Shown in pieces: positions 8,806 through 19,809 of a DNA stretch of 64,000 nt; position 1 is the first letter of the stretch, and the number at the start of each line of letters is the position of its first letter. Both the position numbers and the translations under genes were made by a program. Under the pieces are notes generated by a model. That model had not been told where the DNA came from. It worked only from the letters and a program-made list of their open reading frames with translations, and ran no database searches. Location of the stretch: assembly GCA_030028905.1 (NCBI GenBank), contig JALDYZ010000009.1, positions 62,001 through 126,000 of the forward strand, written 5' to 3'. Origin of the DNA: Ferirhizobium litorale (GTDB lineage: Bacteria; Pseudomonadota; Alphaproteobacteria; Rhizobiales; Rhizobiaceae).

Positions 8806-10362
8806 TCACTCAGCCGCCTGCACGACAGTAGCGGGTGAAAAATCCTCCGGGAAATGATTCATGGCGCTCAGCACCGGATAGGGTGTGAAGCCTCCGAGGG
8901 CGCAGAGCGAGCCGTACTTCATGGTGTTGCAGAGATCGGCGAGCAATTCGCGATTCTTCTCCGGCTCGATCCCTTGGGCAATCCTGTCCGCTGTTTCGAC
9001 CCCGCGCGTCGACCCGATGCGGCAGGGCGTGCACTTGCCGCAGCTCTCGACGGCGCAGAATTCCATGGCGAAACGGGCCTGGTGCAGCATGTCGACGCTG
9101 TCGTCGAACACGACGATGCCGGCATGGCCGATCAATCCGTCCTTCGCGGCAAACGCCTCGTAGTCGAACGGCGTGTCGAAGAGGGCGCGTGGAAAATAGG
9201 CGCCGAGCGGGCCGCCGACCTGCACCGCCTTGACGGGGCGGCCGCTTGCTGTGCCGCCGCCAATGCCATCGACGATCTCGCCGAGCGAAAGACCGAAGGC
9301 GGCCTCATAGAGCCCACCATGCTTCACGTTGCCGGCGATCTGGATCGGGATGGTGCCGCGCGAGCGGCCCACGCCGAAATCGCGGTAGAAGGCCGCGCCC
9401 TTGTCCATGACGATCGGCACGGAGGCGAGCGAAATGACGTTGTTGATGACGGTCGGACAGTCGAACAGGCCTTTGTGGGCCGGCAGCGGCGGCTTTGCCC
9501 GCACCAGGCCGCGCTTGCCCTCCAGGCTATTGAGCAGGGCCGTCTCCTCGCCGCAGACATAGGCTCCGGCGCCAGTGCGCACTTCCATGTCGAAGGCGTG
9601 CTTCGAACCGAGCACCGACGGGCCGAGCACGCCATTGGCACGGGCGATCTCGATTGCCTGCTCCATCACGGCGATCGCATGCGGATATTCGGAGCGGGTA
9701 TAGACGTAACCTTTGGTTGCGCCGGTGGCGACGCCAGCGATCGCCATGCCTTCGATCAGCACGAAGGGATCGCCCTCCATGATCATCCGGTCGGCGAAGG
9801 TGCCGGAATCTCCTTCGTCGGCATTGCAGACGATATACTTGCGATCGGCCGCTGCCTCGAGAACCGTCTTCCACTTGATGCCGGTCGGGAAACCCGCTCC
9901 TCCACGGCCGCGCAGGCCGCTCTCGGTGACCTGGGCAACGATCGCCGCGGGATCCATGGCGATCGCATTCTGCAGGCCCCGCAAGCCGTCATGGGCACGA
10001 TAGTCGGAAAGGGAAAGCGGATCGGTGACACCGCAGCGAGCGAATGTCAGCCGGGTCTGCTGGCGCAGGAACGGGATCTCGTCGGTCTTCCCGCGACAGA
10101 GCGGATGTTCGCCGCCGTTGGCGAACCCGGCATCGAAGAGCGAAGCAACGTCGCCCTTCTTGACCGGACCATAGGCGATCCGGCCTCCGTCGGTCTCGAC
10201 CTCGACAAGGGGCTCCAGCCAATGCATTCCGCGCGAGCCGTTGCGCACGATCGTCGCATCCAGCCCGCGGGCGGCAATCTCTTGGGCAATTGCCATCGCC
10301 ACGTTTTCGGCACCGAGCGCAAGGGCAGCGGCATCGCGCGGAATGAAGATCCTCACAGTCAT
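8806..10362 (-). CDS. fdsB: NAD-dependent formate dehydrogenase beta subunit (diaphorase)
   Basis: A 518-residue NuoF-like flavoprotein carrying FMN and NAD sites and one [4Fe-4S] cluster. It passes electrons from FdsA to NAD+. Visible are RGRGGAGFPTGIKW (FMN/NAD Rossmann-like motif), CNADEGDSGTFADR, the GAGAYVCGEETALLNSLEG NADH-binding segment and ESCGKCTPCRIG with cluster cysteines. The first 100 residues form a thioredoxin-like extension typical of FdsB/HoxF. The start overlaps the fdsG stop by 4 nt. Confidence 0.96.
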   Translation of the reverse strand: MTVRIFIPRDAAALALGAENVAMAIAQEIAARGLDATIVRNGSRGMHWLEPLVEVETDGGRIAYGPVKKGDVASLFDAGFANGGEHPLCRGKTDEIPFLRQQTRLTFARCGVTDPLSLSDYRAHDGLRGLQNAIAMDPAAIVAQVTESGLRGRGGAGFPTGIKWKTVLEAAADRKYIVCNADEGDSGTFADRMIMEGDPFVLIEGMAIAGVATGATKGYVYTRSEYPHAIAVMEQAIEIARANGVLGPSVLGSKHAFDMEVRTGAGAYVCGEETALLNSLEGKRGLVRAKPPLPAHKGLFDCPTVINNVISLASVPIVMDKGAAFYRDFGVGRSRGTIPIQIAGNVKHGGLYEAAFGLSLGEIVDGIGGGTASGRPVKAVQVGGPLGAYFPRALFDTPFDYEAFAAKDGLIGHAGIVVFDDSVDMLHQARFAMEFCAVESCGKCTPCRIGSTRGVETADRIAQGIEPEKNRELLADLCNTMKYGSLCALGGFTPYPVLSAMNHFPEDFSPATVVQAAE

Positions 10363-10838
10363 TGGCGTGCCTCCGCGATCAGGTCATCGAGGTCGGAAGC
10401 GGCCACCCGGCCGTGAACCGCGCCGTCCAGCATGGCGGACGGCGCGCAGGAACAGAGCCCAAGACAGAAGACGGGTTCGAGCGTAACGGCTCCATCCATC
10501 GTCGTCTGGTGCCAATCGATGCCCAGCAATTTTTTTGCCCGCTCGGCCAGGGCCTCGCCGCCCATCGACTGGCAGGCTTCGGCGCGACAGAGCTTCAAAA
10601 CATGCCGGCCAGCCGGATGATCGCGGAAATCATGGTAGAAGGTAACCACACCGTGCACTTCGGCACGAGACAGGTTGAGCTCGGAGGCGATCACCGGCAC
10701 CGCCTCCTGCGACACAAAGCCGAATTCATGCTGGATTTCGTGGAGGATCGGAAGGAGCGGACCTTCGAGGTGCTTGCAGCCGGCAACGATCGCGCGCGTG
10801 CGCGTCGAAACGTCGGCGGCGTTCAGATGGACATTCAT
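10359..10838 (-). CDS. fdsG: NAD-dependent formate dehydrogenase gamma subunit
   Basis: A 159-residue NuoE-like thioredoxin-fold [2Fe-2S] subunit that joins the NADH-reducing module of Fds. Cluster cysteines are in LCRAEACQSMGG and FCLGLCSCAPS. ATG 10838 was preferred to the 19-residue longer form because GGGAGG lies 8 nt upstream and the protein then begins MNVHLNAAD, normal for the family. First gene of the fdsGBA-fdhD-fdsD operon; 174 bp separate it from the upstream LysR gene on the same strand. Confidence 0.95.
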   Translation of the reverse strand: MNVHLNAADVSTRTRAIVAGCKHLEGPLLPILHEIQHEFGFVSQEAVPVIASELNLSRAEVHGVVTFYHDFRDHPAGRHVLKLCRAEACQSMGGEALAERAKKLLGIDWHQTTMDGAVTLEPVFCLGLCSCAPSAMLDGAVHGRVAASDLDDLIAEARQ

Positions 10839-10995
10839 GGTCAGGCCTCCCAAGCCTTCCGCGGCGCGTCTTGAGGCGACGACGCATTGTATCACGTGTT
10901 TGAGCCATCACCCGCCGAAACGGGCATGCAAGCCTCCCTGCTCGACAAAACTGTCGCAGCCACATGCCGTAGCGTCAATAATGCAGTCCCGTCGC

Positions 10996-11016
10996 TTGAT
11001 AGAATTTTCCTATCAA
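10996..11016. promoter_or_regulatory. Candidate LysR-type operator upstream of fdsG
   Basis: TTGATAG-N7-CTATCAA is a perfect 7-bp inverted repeat, 158 bp upstream of the fdsG start, with the ATAG/CTAT dyad seen in many LysR-type regulator sites. One arm overlaps the stop codon of the LysR gene. No T-run follows on either strand, so it is not a terminator. Confidence 0.45.
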
Positions 11017-11906
11017 TCCTCTTCCGCCTCGGCAAAAGCCCGTGCTTCATGGAGTAAGGCGGAGACCAGCGGCGTGAAGGGCTCGCGTTGCTGGGCGACC
11101 AGGCCAACGACGTGATGAGCGGCCGGCTCGACGATCGGGATCATTCGAATTTCCGCAGGAAAGCCGAACGATTTCGCGACGTTCTTCGGCATGATGCTGG
11201 CCCATCGACCGGTGCGCACATGCGAGAAAAGCACGATCATCGAGTTGGATTCGAGGGTCGGCTTCACCGCCACGCCAGCCTCCGAAAAATGCTGGTTTAT
11301 GATGCGGCGGTTCTGCATATCGGTCGTCAATAGACAAAGCCTAAGATTGCCGATTTCCTTCCAGGTGACGCTTTCGCTTTCGGCAAGCGGGCTTCCGGCA
11401 GCGGTAATCAGGTGATAGCGCTCGGAATAGAGCGCGACGCTGGTCACACGCCCGAGCGGCTCGTTTTCCAGGTAGGTGATGCCGGCATCCACCTCCAGGT
11501 TTTCCAGCAGGCTCAGCACCTGCAACGAATTTTTCGACACGACGGAAAAGGTGACGTCCGGGTGCCGCTCCTGGAACGGCGTCGTCAGCCTCGACACCAT
11601 CGCCAGCGCCGTCGGGATGGCGGCAAGGCGGATGTGGCCGGAAAGCCCCTTATGGGCAGCGCGCATTTCCTCGCGCATGGTGCGCGTGTCGCCGACGATG
11701 CGGCGCGCCCATTCGAGCACGCGCTGGCCCTCGGGCGTCAGCCCCATGAAGCGCGAGCCGCGATTGACGAGCATGACGCCGAGTTGGTCCTCGAGTTGGC
11801 GTATCGCTGCCGAAAGCGTCGGCTGCGAGATACCCAGTTCTTCGGCGGCACGCGCAAAATGCCGCTCCCGGGCCAGCGCGATGAAATATTCCAGCTTGTC
11901 AATCAT
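11013..11906 (-). CDS. LysR-family regulator, probable activator of the fds operon
   Basis: A 297-residue LysR-type regulator: N-terminal winged HTH (MIDKLEYFIALARERHFARAAEELGISQPTLSAAI contains the family signature) and a C-terminal periplasmic-binding-like co-inducer domain. ATG 11906 fits the family start; 13 further in-frame residues upstream look like non-coding sequence. It lies directly upstream of, and in the same direction as, fdsGBA-fdhD-fdsD, the position of FdsR in other bacteria, so activation by formate or its metabolism is a reasonable inference. No divergent target is present; its upstream neighbour is an SDR gene 130 bp away. Confidence 0.93.
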   Translation of the reverse strand: MIDKLEYFIALARERHFARAAEELGISQPTLSAAIRQLEDQLGVMLVNRGSRFMGLTPEGQRVLEWARRIVGDTRTMREEMRAAHKGLSGHIRLAAIPTALAMVSRLTTPFQERHPDVTFSVVSKNSLQVLSLLENLEVDAGITYLENEPLGRVTSVALYSERYHLITAAGSPLAESESVTWKEIGNLRLCLLTTDMQNRRIINQHFSEAGVAVKPTLESNSMIVLFSHVRTGRWASIMPKNVAKSFGFPAEIRMIPIVEPAAHHVVGLVAQQREPFTPLVSALLHEARAFAEAEED

Positions 11907-12036
11907 GGCCCCACGCCTCACTCGCTGCCCGTGATTGGGCAGCACCCAAGGCGGCCGGCCGAAGCTTCGGCGCCGCCCCGTGAAGCATGTTCATTTTTTG
12001 GGCGCTGTTTGCAAGCCGGCGGCTCTGCGGCTGCGC

Positions 12037-12807
12037 TCAGCAGATCAACTGTCCGCCGTTGATCTCAAGCACTTGGCCAGTGATGTAGCTCGACAAGGGT
12101 GCGGCGGCGAGAAACAGGTAGGCCGGCGCACAATCTTCCGGCGTGCCGAGCCGTTGCAAGGGAATGCTTTTACGGGTCTGCTCGAGTTTTTCCGCCGTCG
12201 AATAGCGCTCGTGGAAGTCGGTGGTGATGGTGCCGGGAGAAACGCAGTTGACCCGGATGCCGTCCGGCGCCAGTTCGCGGGCCAGCGCCTTGGAATAGGT
12301 GGATACGAACGCCTTCGAGGCAGAGTAGACCGCCGACCCCGGGCTGCCACCGGTCACCGCCGATATCGAGACAGTATTGACGATCGCCGCTTCGCCCGCT
12401 GCCCGCAGCAGCGGCAGAAGCTTGCGGGTCACCTCGACAACCGAGGTCTGGTTGAGACGGACGATCGTCTCGTACTGGTCGTCCGTCAAGTCTCCCGCAG
12501 CAAACCGACCGACCATCGTGCCTGCGTTGTTCACCAGCACATGCACCGCATCGAACCGGTCCTCGACCGCCTCGGCGAAATTCTCCACCCCTTCATCGCT
12601 GAGGAAGTCAGCGGCAACGAGTGCGGCCCGCCTTTCCGATTCGGCCTCCAGAAGAAAATCGGGAAGCGCCCGTTCGCCTGGCCGGCCGACATGGGCAACC
12701 ACCCGCGCACCGCAGTCGAGAAACTGGCGCGCCACTTCCAGCCCGATGCCGCGGCCGGCGCCGGTGATGACCACGTTCCGGTTTTCAAACAGCTTCGGAT
12801 GAAACAT
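12037..12807 (-). CDS. SDR-family oxidoreductase
   Basis: A 256-residue classical short-chain dehydrogenase/reductase. NAD(P)-binding glycine motif GAGRGIGLE at about residues 16-24, NNAG in the beta4 region, and the catalytic Ser-Tyr-Lys with YSASKAF. The C-terminal half (CVSPGTITTDFHERY, GTPEDCAPAYLFLAAAP, ITGQVLEINGGQLIC) is like FabG/gluconate dehydrogenase-type enzymes. Substrate unknown. It is divergent from glpR with 101 bp between, so it may be a further GlpR target acting on a glycerol-related or sugar alcohol substrate; that is inference from position only. Confidence 0.9.
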   Translation of the reverse strand: MFHPKLFENRNVVITGAGRGIGLEVARQFLDCGARVVAHVGRPGERALPDFLLEAESERRAALVAADFLSDEGVENFAEAVEDRFDAVHVLVNNAGTMVGRFAAGDLTDDQYETIVRLNQTSVVEVTRKLLPLLRAAGEAAIVNTVSISAVTGGSPGSAVYSASKAFVSTYSKALARELAPDGIRVNCVSPGTITTDFHERYSTAEKLEQTRKSIPLQRLGTPEDCAPAYLFLAAAPLSSYITGQVLEINGGQLIC

Positions 12808-12858
12808 GGTCCGCCCCCGGTACCTCTGCCGCAGTCATCGTAAAGCGGCAATTGCGAT

Positions 12859-12893
12859 ATTTTCGGTTTAGCATATTATGAACCAAAACGAAA
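12859..12893. promoter_or_regulatory. Candidate DeoR/GlpR-type operator in the SDR-glpR divergent promoter
   Basis: ATTTTCGGTTTA (12859-12870) and AAAACGAAA (12885-12893) form opposing TTTCG-type half-sites just upstream of glpR. The same TTCGT core recurs three times before glpD, consistent with one regulator binding both regions. Confidence 0.45.
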
Positions 12894-12908
12894 GAACGGG
12901 AGCGGAGA

Positions 12909-13688
12909 ATGTTTCTGACCGGACGGCAGGCGGAGATCCTGGAAATCGCAAAGAGCGAGGGACGAGTACAGGTGGAGGAACTTGCGTCACGCTTCTCCGT
13001 CACTCCCCAGACGATCCGAAAGGATTTGAACGACTTGTGCGAAGGCCGGGTGCTGACCCGCGTCCATGGCGGGGCAATTTTTCCGAGCGGCACCGAGAAC
13101 GTGAAATACGAGGCGCGCCGTTCGATCGCAGCCCCGGAGAAACAGGCGATCGGCCGCGCCGCCGCCGGCCTCATCCCCAGCAACGCCTCGCTCTTCATCA
13201 ACATCGGCACCACGACCGAGGCGGTGGGCGAAGCACTGCTCGATCACCACGAACTCATGGTCATTACCAATAACATTAATGTTGCCAATAGGTTACGAAT
13301 ATACCCGTCGATCGAGGTCGTCATTGCTGGCGGCGTGGTCCGCGGTGCGGACGGCGGTATTGTCGGCGAGGCCGCCGTCGATTTCATCCGCCAGTTCAAG
13401 GTCGACTACGCGGTGATCGGCGCCTCAGCAATCGACCATGATGGCGCCCTGCTCGATTTCGATTTTCGCGAAGTGAAAGTCGCCCAGGCGATCATCGCCA
13501 ATGCACGGCATGTGATCCTGGTATCCGATTCGAGCAAGTTTGAGCGCACCGCGCCGGTTCGGATCGGCCATCTGTCTCAGGTTCATACCTTTATTACCGA
13601 TGAATGTCCGCTCGACTCCATCCGGGAAATCTGCGCCCTGAACGATGTCAGCCTGATCGAGACGTCAAAGTCTGCGGCGCGCAAATAG
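12909..13688 (+). CDS. glpR: DeoR/GlpR-family transcriptional repressor
   Basis: A 259-residue DeoR-family protein. Residues 1-60 form the DeoR HTH (RQAEILEIAKSEGRVQVEELASRFSVTPQTIRKDL spans the signature), followed by a DeoRC sugar-phosphate sensor domain (INIGTTTEAVGEAL, VVIAGGVVRGADGG, ASAIDHDGALLDFD, LVSDSSKF). It sits 117 bp upstream of glpD and the glycerol transporter, in the same orientation, and is therefore the likely glycerol-3-phosphate-responsive repressor of this regulon. ATG 12909 is preceded by GGGAGCGGAG. Confidence 0.93.
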   Translation: MFLTGRQAEILEIAKSEGRVQVEELASRFSVTPQTIRKDLNDLCEGRVLTRVHGGAIFPSGTENVKYEARRSIAAPEKQAIGRAAAGLIPSNASLFINIGTTTEAVGEALLDHHELMVITNNINVANRLRIYPSIEVVIAGGVVRGADGGIVGEAAVDFIRQFKVDYAVIGASAIDHDGALLDFDFREVKVAQAIIANARHVILVSDSSKFERTAPVRIGHLSQVHTFITDECPLDSIREICALNDVSLIETSKSAARK

Positions 13689-13711
13689 CCTGGGGAAACG
13701 ATCAGGTAGCA

Positions 13712-13761
13712 TTCGTTTGACATTCGAACAATTTTCGTTTTAACTGTCTTTACTTTCGTAT
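13712..13761 (+). promoter_or_regulatory. glpD promoter region with three phased TTCGT repeats
   Basis: TTCGTTT (13712), TTCGTTTT (13734) and TTCGTAT (13755) are direct repeats spaced 22 and 21 bp apart, two helical turns each. An inverted TTCGAA lies between the first two at about 13723. These are plausible GlpR operators overlapping the glpD promoter. Confidence 0.5.
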
Positions 13762-13805
13762 TCTCGTGAAATTTGTGCACTGCGAAATTACTAGGGGAGG
13801 CAGGA

Positions 13806-15317
13806 GTGCCCGCACAGGCAGTCCAGGATATTTTCGTTATCGGCGGCGGCATCAACGGCTGCGGAATTGCGCGCGATGCGGCCGGGCGGGGCTACTCCGT
13901 CGTGCTCGCCGAGATGGATGACTTCGCCTCCGGCACGTCCTCCGGTGCCACCAAGCTCATCCATGGCGGCCTTCGTTACCTCGAGCACTACGAGTTCCGG
14001 TTGGTGCGCGAAGCGCTGATGGAGCGCGAGGTGCTGTGGGCGATGGCGCCCCATATCATCTGGCCGATGCGCTTTGTCCTGCCCTATCAAAGGGGCGGAA
14101 TCCGTCCGGCATGGTTAATCCGTCTCGGGCTGTTTCTTTATGACCACCTTGGCGGTCGCAAGCTCCTGCCGCCTACCCGCACCCTCGACATGCGCCGGGA
14201 TCCGGCCGGAAAGCCGCTGAAATCGCTCTTTACACGCGCTTTCGAATATTCCGACGGCTGGGTGGACGATGCCCGCCTGGTCGTGCTCAACGCCCGCGAC
14301 GCAGCCGATCGCGGCGCCGAAATACTGAGCCGCTCGAAGGTGGTTTCCGCCCGGCGCGAAAACGGCCACTGGTCGATCGACGTAGAAGACCAGGCGCGCG
14401 GTACGACGCGCACCTTCGCCGCCCGCATGCTGATCAACGCCGCCGGCCCATGGGTGGACCGGGTCCTCTCTGGCACCCTTGGGCAGAACAACGTGCACAA
14501 TGTCCGCCTGGTCCAGGGTAGCCACATCATCGTCCGCAAGAAGTTCGACGATCCTCGCGCCTATTTCTTCCAGAACCCGGACAACCGGATCATCTTTGCC
14601 ATTCCCTACGAGCAGGATTTTACCCTGATCGGCACGACCGACCTCGATTTCACTGGCGATCCCAAGGGCGCGAAGATATCGGCTGCCGAGATCGACTACC
14701 TGTGCAGGGCAGCGAGCGAGTACTTCTCCTCGCCGGTGACGGAAGACGATATCGTCTGGACCTACTCCGGCGTGCGTCCGCTCTATGACGACGGCGCATC
14801 GAAGGCGCAGGAGGCAACCCGCGACTATGTGCTAAAGGTGGACGGTCAGAACGGCAGCGCACCGATCCTCAATGTCTTCGGCGGCAAGTTGACGACCTAC
14901 CGTCGCCTCGCCGAACATGCATTGGAAAAGATCGGTGAGACGATCGGAACGAAGGGTTCACCCTGGACGGCAGGCAGCAGGCTCCCGGGAGGAGAGTTTC
15001 CACCGAACGGGTACGAAATGGAGGTCGGCAAGCTCAAGACTGCCTATCCCTTTCTGGCCGATCGTCATGCGCGACGCCTCGTGCGGCTCTACGGAACGCG
15101 CGCCGCGGCGCTGCTCGGACCAGCAAAGAGCCCTGCCGATCTGGGACGAAACTTTGGCAGCGACCTTTACGAATGCGAAGTGTTGTGGCTCATCAGGCAG
15201 GAATGGGCGCGCGAGGCCGAGGATGTTTTGTGGCGCCGGACCAAAAAAGGTCTTTATCTGTCGCATGAGGAGGCGGCGGCGCTGGAGGAATACATGGCAG
15301 GAGCAGTTGTCGCCTGA
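13806..15317 (+). CDS. glpD: Aerobic glycerol-3-phosphate dehydrogenase
   Basis: A 503-residue FAD enzyme that oxidises glycerol 3-phosphate to dihydroxyacetone phosphate at the cytoplasmic membrane and passes electrons to quinone. Visible: FAD-binding DIFVIGGGINGCGIARDAAGRG at the N-terminus, SGTSSGATKLIHGGLRYLE, the FAIPYEQDFTLIGTTDLDF segment, and the C-terminal DAO domain ending in a helical region. Start is GTG 13806 with GGGGAGG 6 nt upstream; a longer in-frame form beginning with TTG 13773 would run through this Shine-Dalgarno. It heads the glpD-glpSTPQ-DUF2160-glpV cluster, coupling glycerol import to catabolism. A glycerol kinase gene (glpK) is not in the window. Confidence 0.96.
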   Translation: MPAQAVQDIFVIGGGINGCGIARDAAGRGYSVVLAEMDDFASGTSSGATKLIHGGLRYLEHYEFRLVREALMEREVLWAMAPHIIWPMRFVLPYQRGGIRPAWLIRLGLFLYDHLGGRKLLPPTRTLDMRRDPAGKPLKSLFTRAFEYSDGWVDDARLVVLNARDAADRGAEILSRSKVVSARRENGHWSIDVEDQARGTTRTFAARMLINAAGPWVDRVLSGTLGQNNVHNVRLVQGSHIIVRKKFDDPRAYFFQNPDNRIIFAIPYEQDFTLIGTTDLDFTGDPKGAKISAAEIDYLCRAASEYFSSPVTEDDIVWTYSGVRPLYDDGASKAQEATRDYVLKVDGQNGSAPILNVFGGKLTTYRRLAEHALEKIGETIGTKGSPWTAGSRLPGGEFPPNGYEMEVGKLKTAYPFLADRHARRLVRLYGTRAAALLGPAKSPADLGRNFGSDLYECEVLWLIRQEWAREAEDVLWRRTKKGLYLSHEEAAALEEYMAGAVVA

Positions 15318-15369
15318 GGTGGCGTAACTGCTGGGATGCCATTTGTGAGGAGGAGGTCCGACAAGGACG

Positions 15370-16446
15370 ATGCTTGAATTGCGCGATGTGTTCAGGATGG
15401 CCGGCGGTGAGTATCATATTCACCCGACCAACCTTGCCCTTCAGAAGGGAACTCTCAACGTCCTGCTAGGCCCCACTTTGTCGGGCAAGACGTCGTTGAT
15501 GCGCCTGATGGCCGGGCTCGATCGACCGACAAGCGGCACGATCCATTTCGATGGTGTCGATGTCACGGGCGTGCGAGTGCAGGACCGCAGTGTTGCGATG
15601 GTCTACCAGCAGTTCATCAACTACCCGGCGATGACGGTCTACGAGAACATTGCCTCCCCGATGCGCATCAAGGGTGCCGACAGCGCCACGATCGACCGGG
15701 AAGTGCGTAAGGCGGCCGATCTTCTCAGGCTCACGCCCTATCTCGACCGGACCCCGCTGAACCTCTCGGGCGGCCAGCAGCAACGCACTGCGCTTGCCCG
15801 TGCCATCGTCAAGAATGCCAGCCTGGTGCTGCTCGACGAGCCGCTCGCAAACCTCGATTACAAGCTGCGCGAAGAACTGCGCGAGGAGCTGCCGAAGATC
15901 TTTGCCGCCTCGGGCGCCATCTTCGTCTATGCCACGACGGAGCCGTCCGAAGCGCTGCTGCTTGGCGGCAACACGGCGACGTTGTCCGAGGGACGCATCA
16001 CCCAGTTTGCGCCGACCATCGACGTTTATCGCCGCCCGGTCGACCTGATCACCGCCGAGACCTTCGCAGACCCCCCGTTGAACACCTTCGCGCTGACCAA
16101 GGCGAACGGGCATTTCGTCTTGGAAGGCGAGCCGGTTCTGTCCGTGCCGGCCCATCTTGCCGGAATTCCTGACGGCCCGTGCACGGTGGCGTTCCAGCCG
16201 CACCATCTGGCTTTGAAGGCCCAGACACCCGTTGCCGCCCCCGTTACCGTCCGTACCGCGATCTCGGAGATCGCCGGTTCGGAGAGCTTCGTGCACGTCG
16301 AATTCGCCGACACCCGCTGGGTCATGCTGGCGCCCGGCATCCACGACATCGAACCCGATGCCCAGATCACCGTCTATGTTGATACGCGCCACCTGATGGC
16401 GTTCGCCCCGGATGGCAGAGCCATCGCCGGCCCGGCGGCGGCCTGA
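15370..16446 (+). CDS. glpS: Glycerol ABC transporter ATP-binding protein GlpS
   Basis: A 358-residue ABC ATPase with a C-terminal TOBE/OB-like regulatory region, one of two non-identical ATPases of the glycerol importer. Walker A is GPTLSGKT (34-41), Q-loop at about 80, signature LSGGQ is intact (132-136), Walker B LVLLDE (152-157). The H-loop, normally T-H-D-Q, reads ATTEPSEA, so the switch histidine is replaced by Thr190 and the following Asp by Glu191. It would therefore need GlpT for a normal catalytic site. The gap after glpD is 52 bp; GlpT follows 10 bp downstream. Confidence 0.92.
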   Translation: MLELRDVFRMAGGEYHIHPTNLALQKGTLNVLLGPTLSGKTSLMRLMAGLDRPTSGTIHFDGVDVTGVRVQDRSVAMVYQQFINYPAMTVYENIASPMRIKGADSATIDREVRKAADLLRLTPYLDRTPLNLSGGQQQRTALARAIVKNASLVLLDEPLANLDYKLREELREELPKIFAASGAIFVYATTEPSEALLLGGNTATLSEGRITQFAPTIDVYRRPVDLITAETFADPPLNTFALTKANGHFVLEGEPVLSVPAHLAGIPDGPCTVAFQPHHLALKAQTPVAAPVTVRTAISEIAGSESFVHVEFADTRWVMLAPGIHDIEPDAQITVYVDTRHLMAFAPDGRAIAGPAAA

Positions 16447-16456
16447 GGAGGAAGCC

Positions 16457-17527
<1,071 letters not shown>

Positions 17528-17530
17528 TCC

Positions 17531-18397
<867 letters not shown>

Positions 18398-18410
18398 GAG
18401 GGAGGACGAA

Positions 18411-19306
<896 letters not shown>

Positions 19307-19307
<1 letters not shown>

Positions 19308-19726
19308 TGGCCGCCAACGCCAACCACAACAATCGCTGGCCGCTGCCGCTCGCGGCTGTTCTTCTCATCTACGCGCTGGCCGCGGGCATGCTTATGATGT
19401 CGCTACCGGTCAAGGACGGTGCCCGCGACTGGTTCGCACCGCTCATTCCCGGTGGATGGATGGCCTGGACATTCCCGACGGCGATGTTCTTCCTGACTAT
19501 TTTCGCACTGCTGGCGTTGCTGGCGGTCTGGGAATATGCGCGTCCGGGGGGCAATCCGCGCGTCGGCATTCTGCGATTCGAGACGACCCGCGGCGACCGG
19601 CTCTTCGTGTCGCTGCTCGGCTCGGCGTATATTCATCTCGCGTGGCTGGGGCTTGTCGGCCCCAACCTTTGGTGGGCTCTTGCCTTGTCCGTGGTTTACG
19701 CCATCGGCGTATTCCGCTTCGTCTAA
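19307..19726 (+). CDS. DUF2160-type small membrane protein of the glycerol transporter operon
   Basis: A 139-residue protein with four hydrophobic segments (about residues 12-32, 46-70, 95-115 and 117-137) and no recognisable catalytic motif. I recognise it as the DUF2160-type protein that accompanies glpQ in rhizobial glycerol operons. Its start is coupled to glpQ through TGATG and it lies before the binding-protein gene, so it is most likely an accessory membrane subunit or assembly factor of the importer. That role is inferred from position. Confidence 0.88.
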
Positions 19727-19738
19727 GGCAAAGGAAAT

Positions 19739-19766
19739 GGAGGCCTCGGGGAGAAGTGGGGCCTCC
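19739..19766 (+). other. Intercistronic hairpin upstream of glpV
   Basis: GGAGGCC (19739-19745) pairs with GGCCTCC (19760-19766) across a 14-nt loop. It lies in the 83-bp gap before glpV, with no T-run, so it looks like an mRNA processing or stability element rather than a terminator. Confidence 0.55.
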
Positions 19767-19809
19767 GCACATGCAATCGCAATCGCAAAAACCCTAAGGG
19801 AGGATCAAA

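Noticed and set aside
10996-11016. Inverted repeat read as a terminator of the LysR gene
   Set aside because: There is no T-run on either strand and the arms are AT-rich; it is better treated as a candidate operator.
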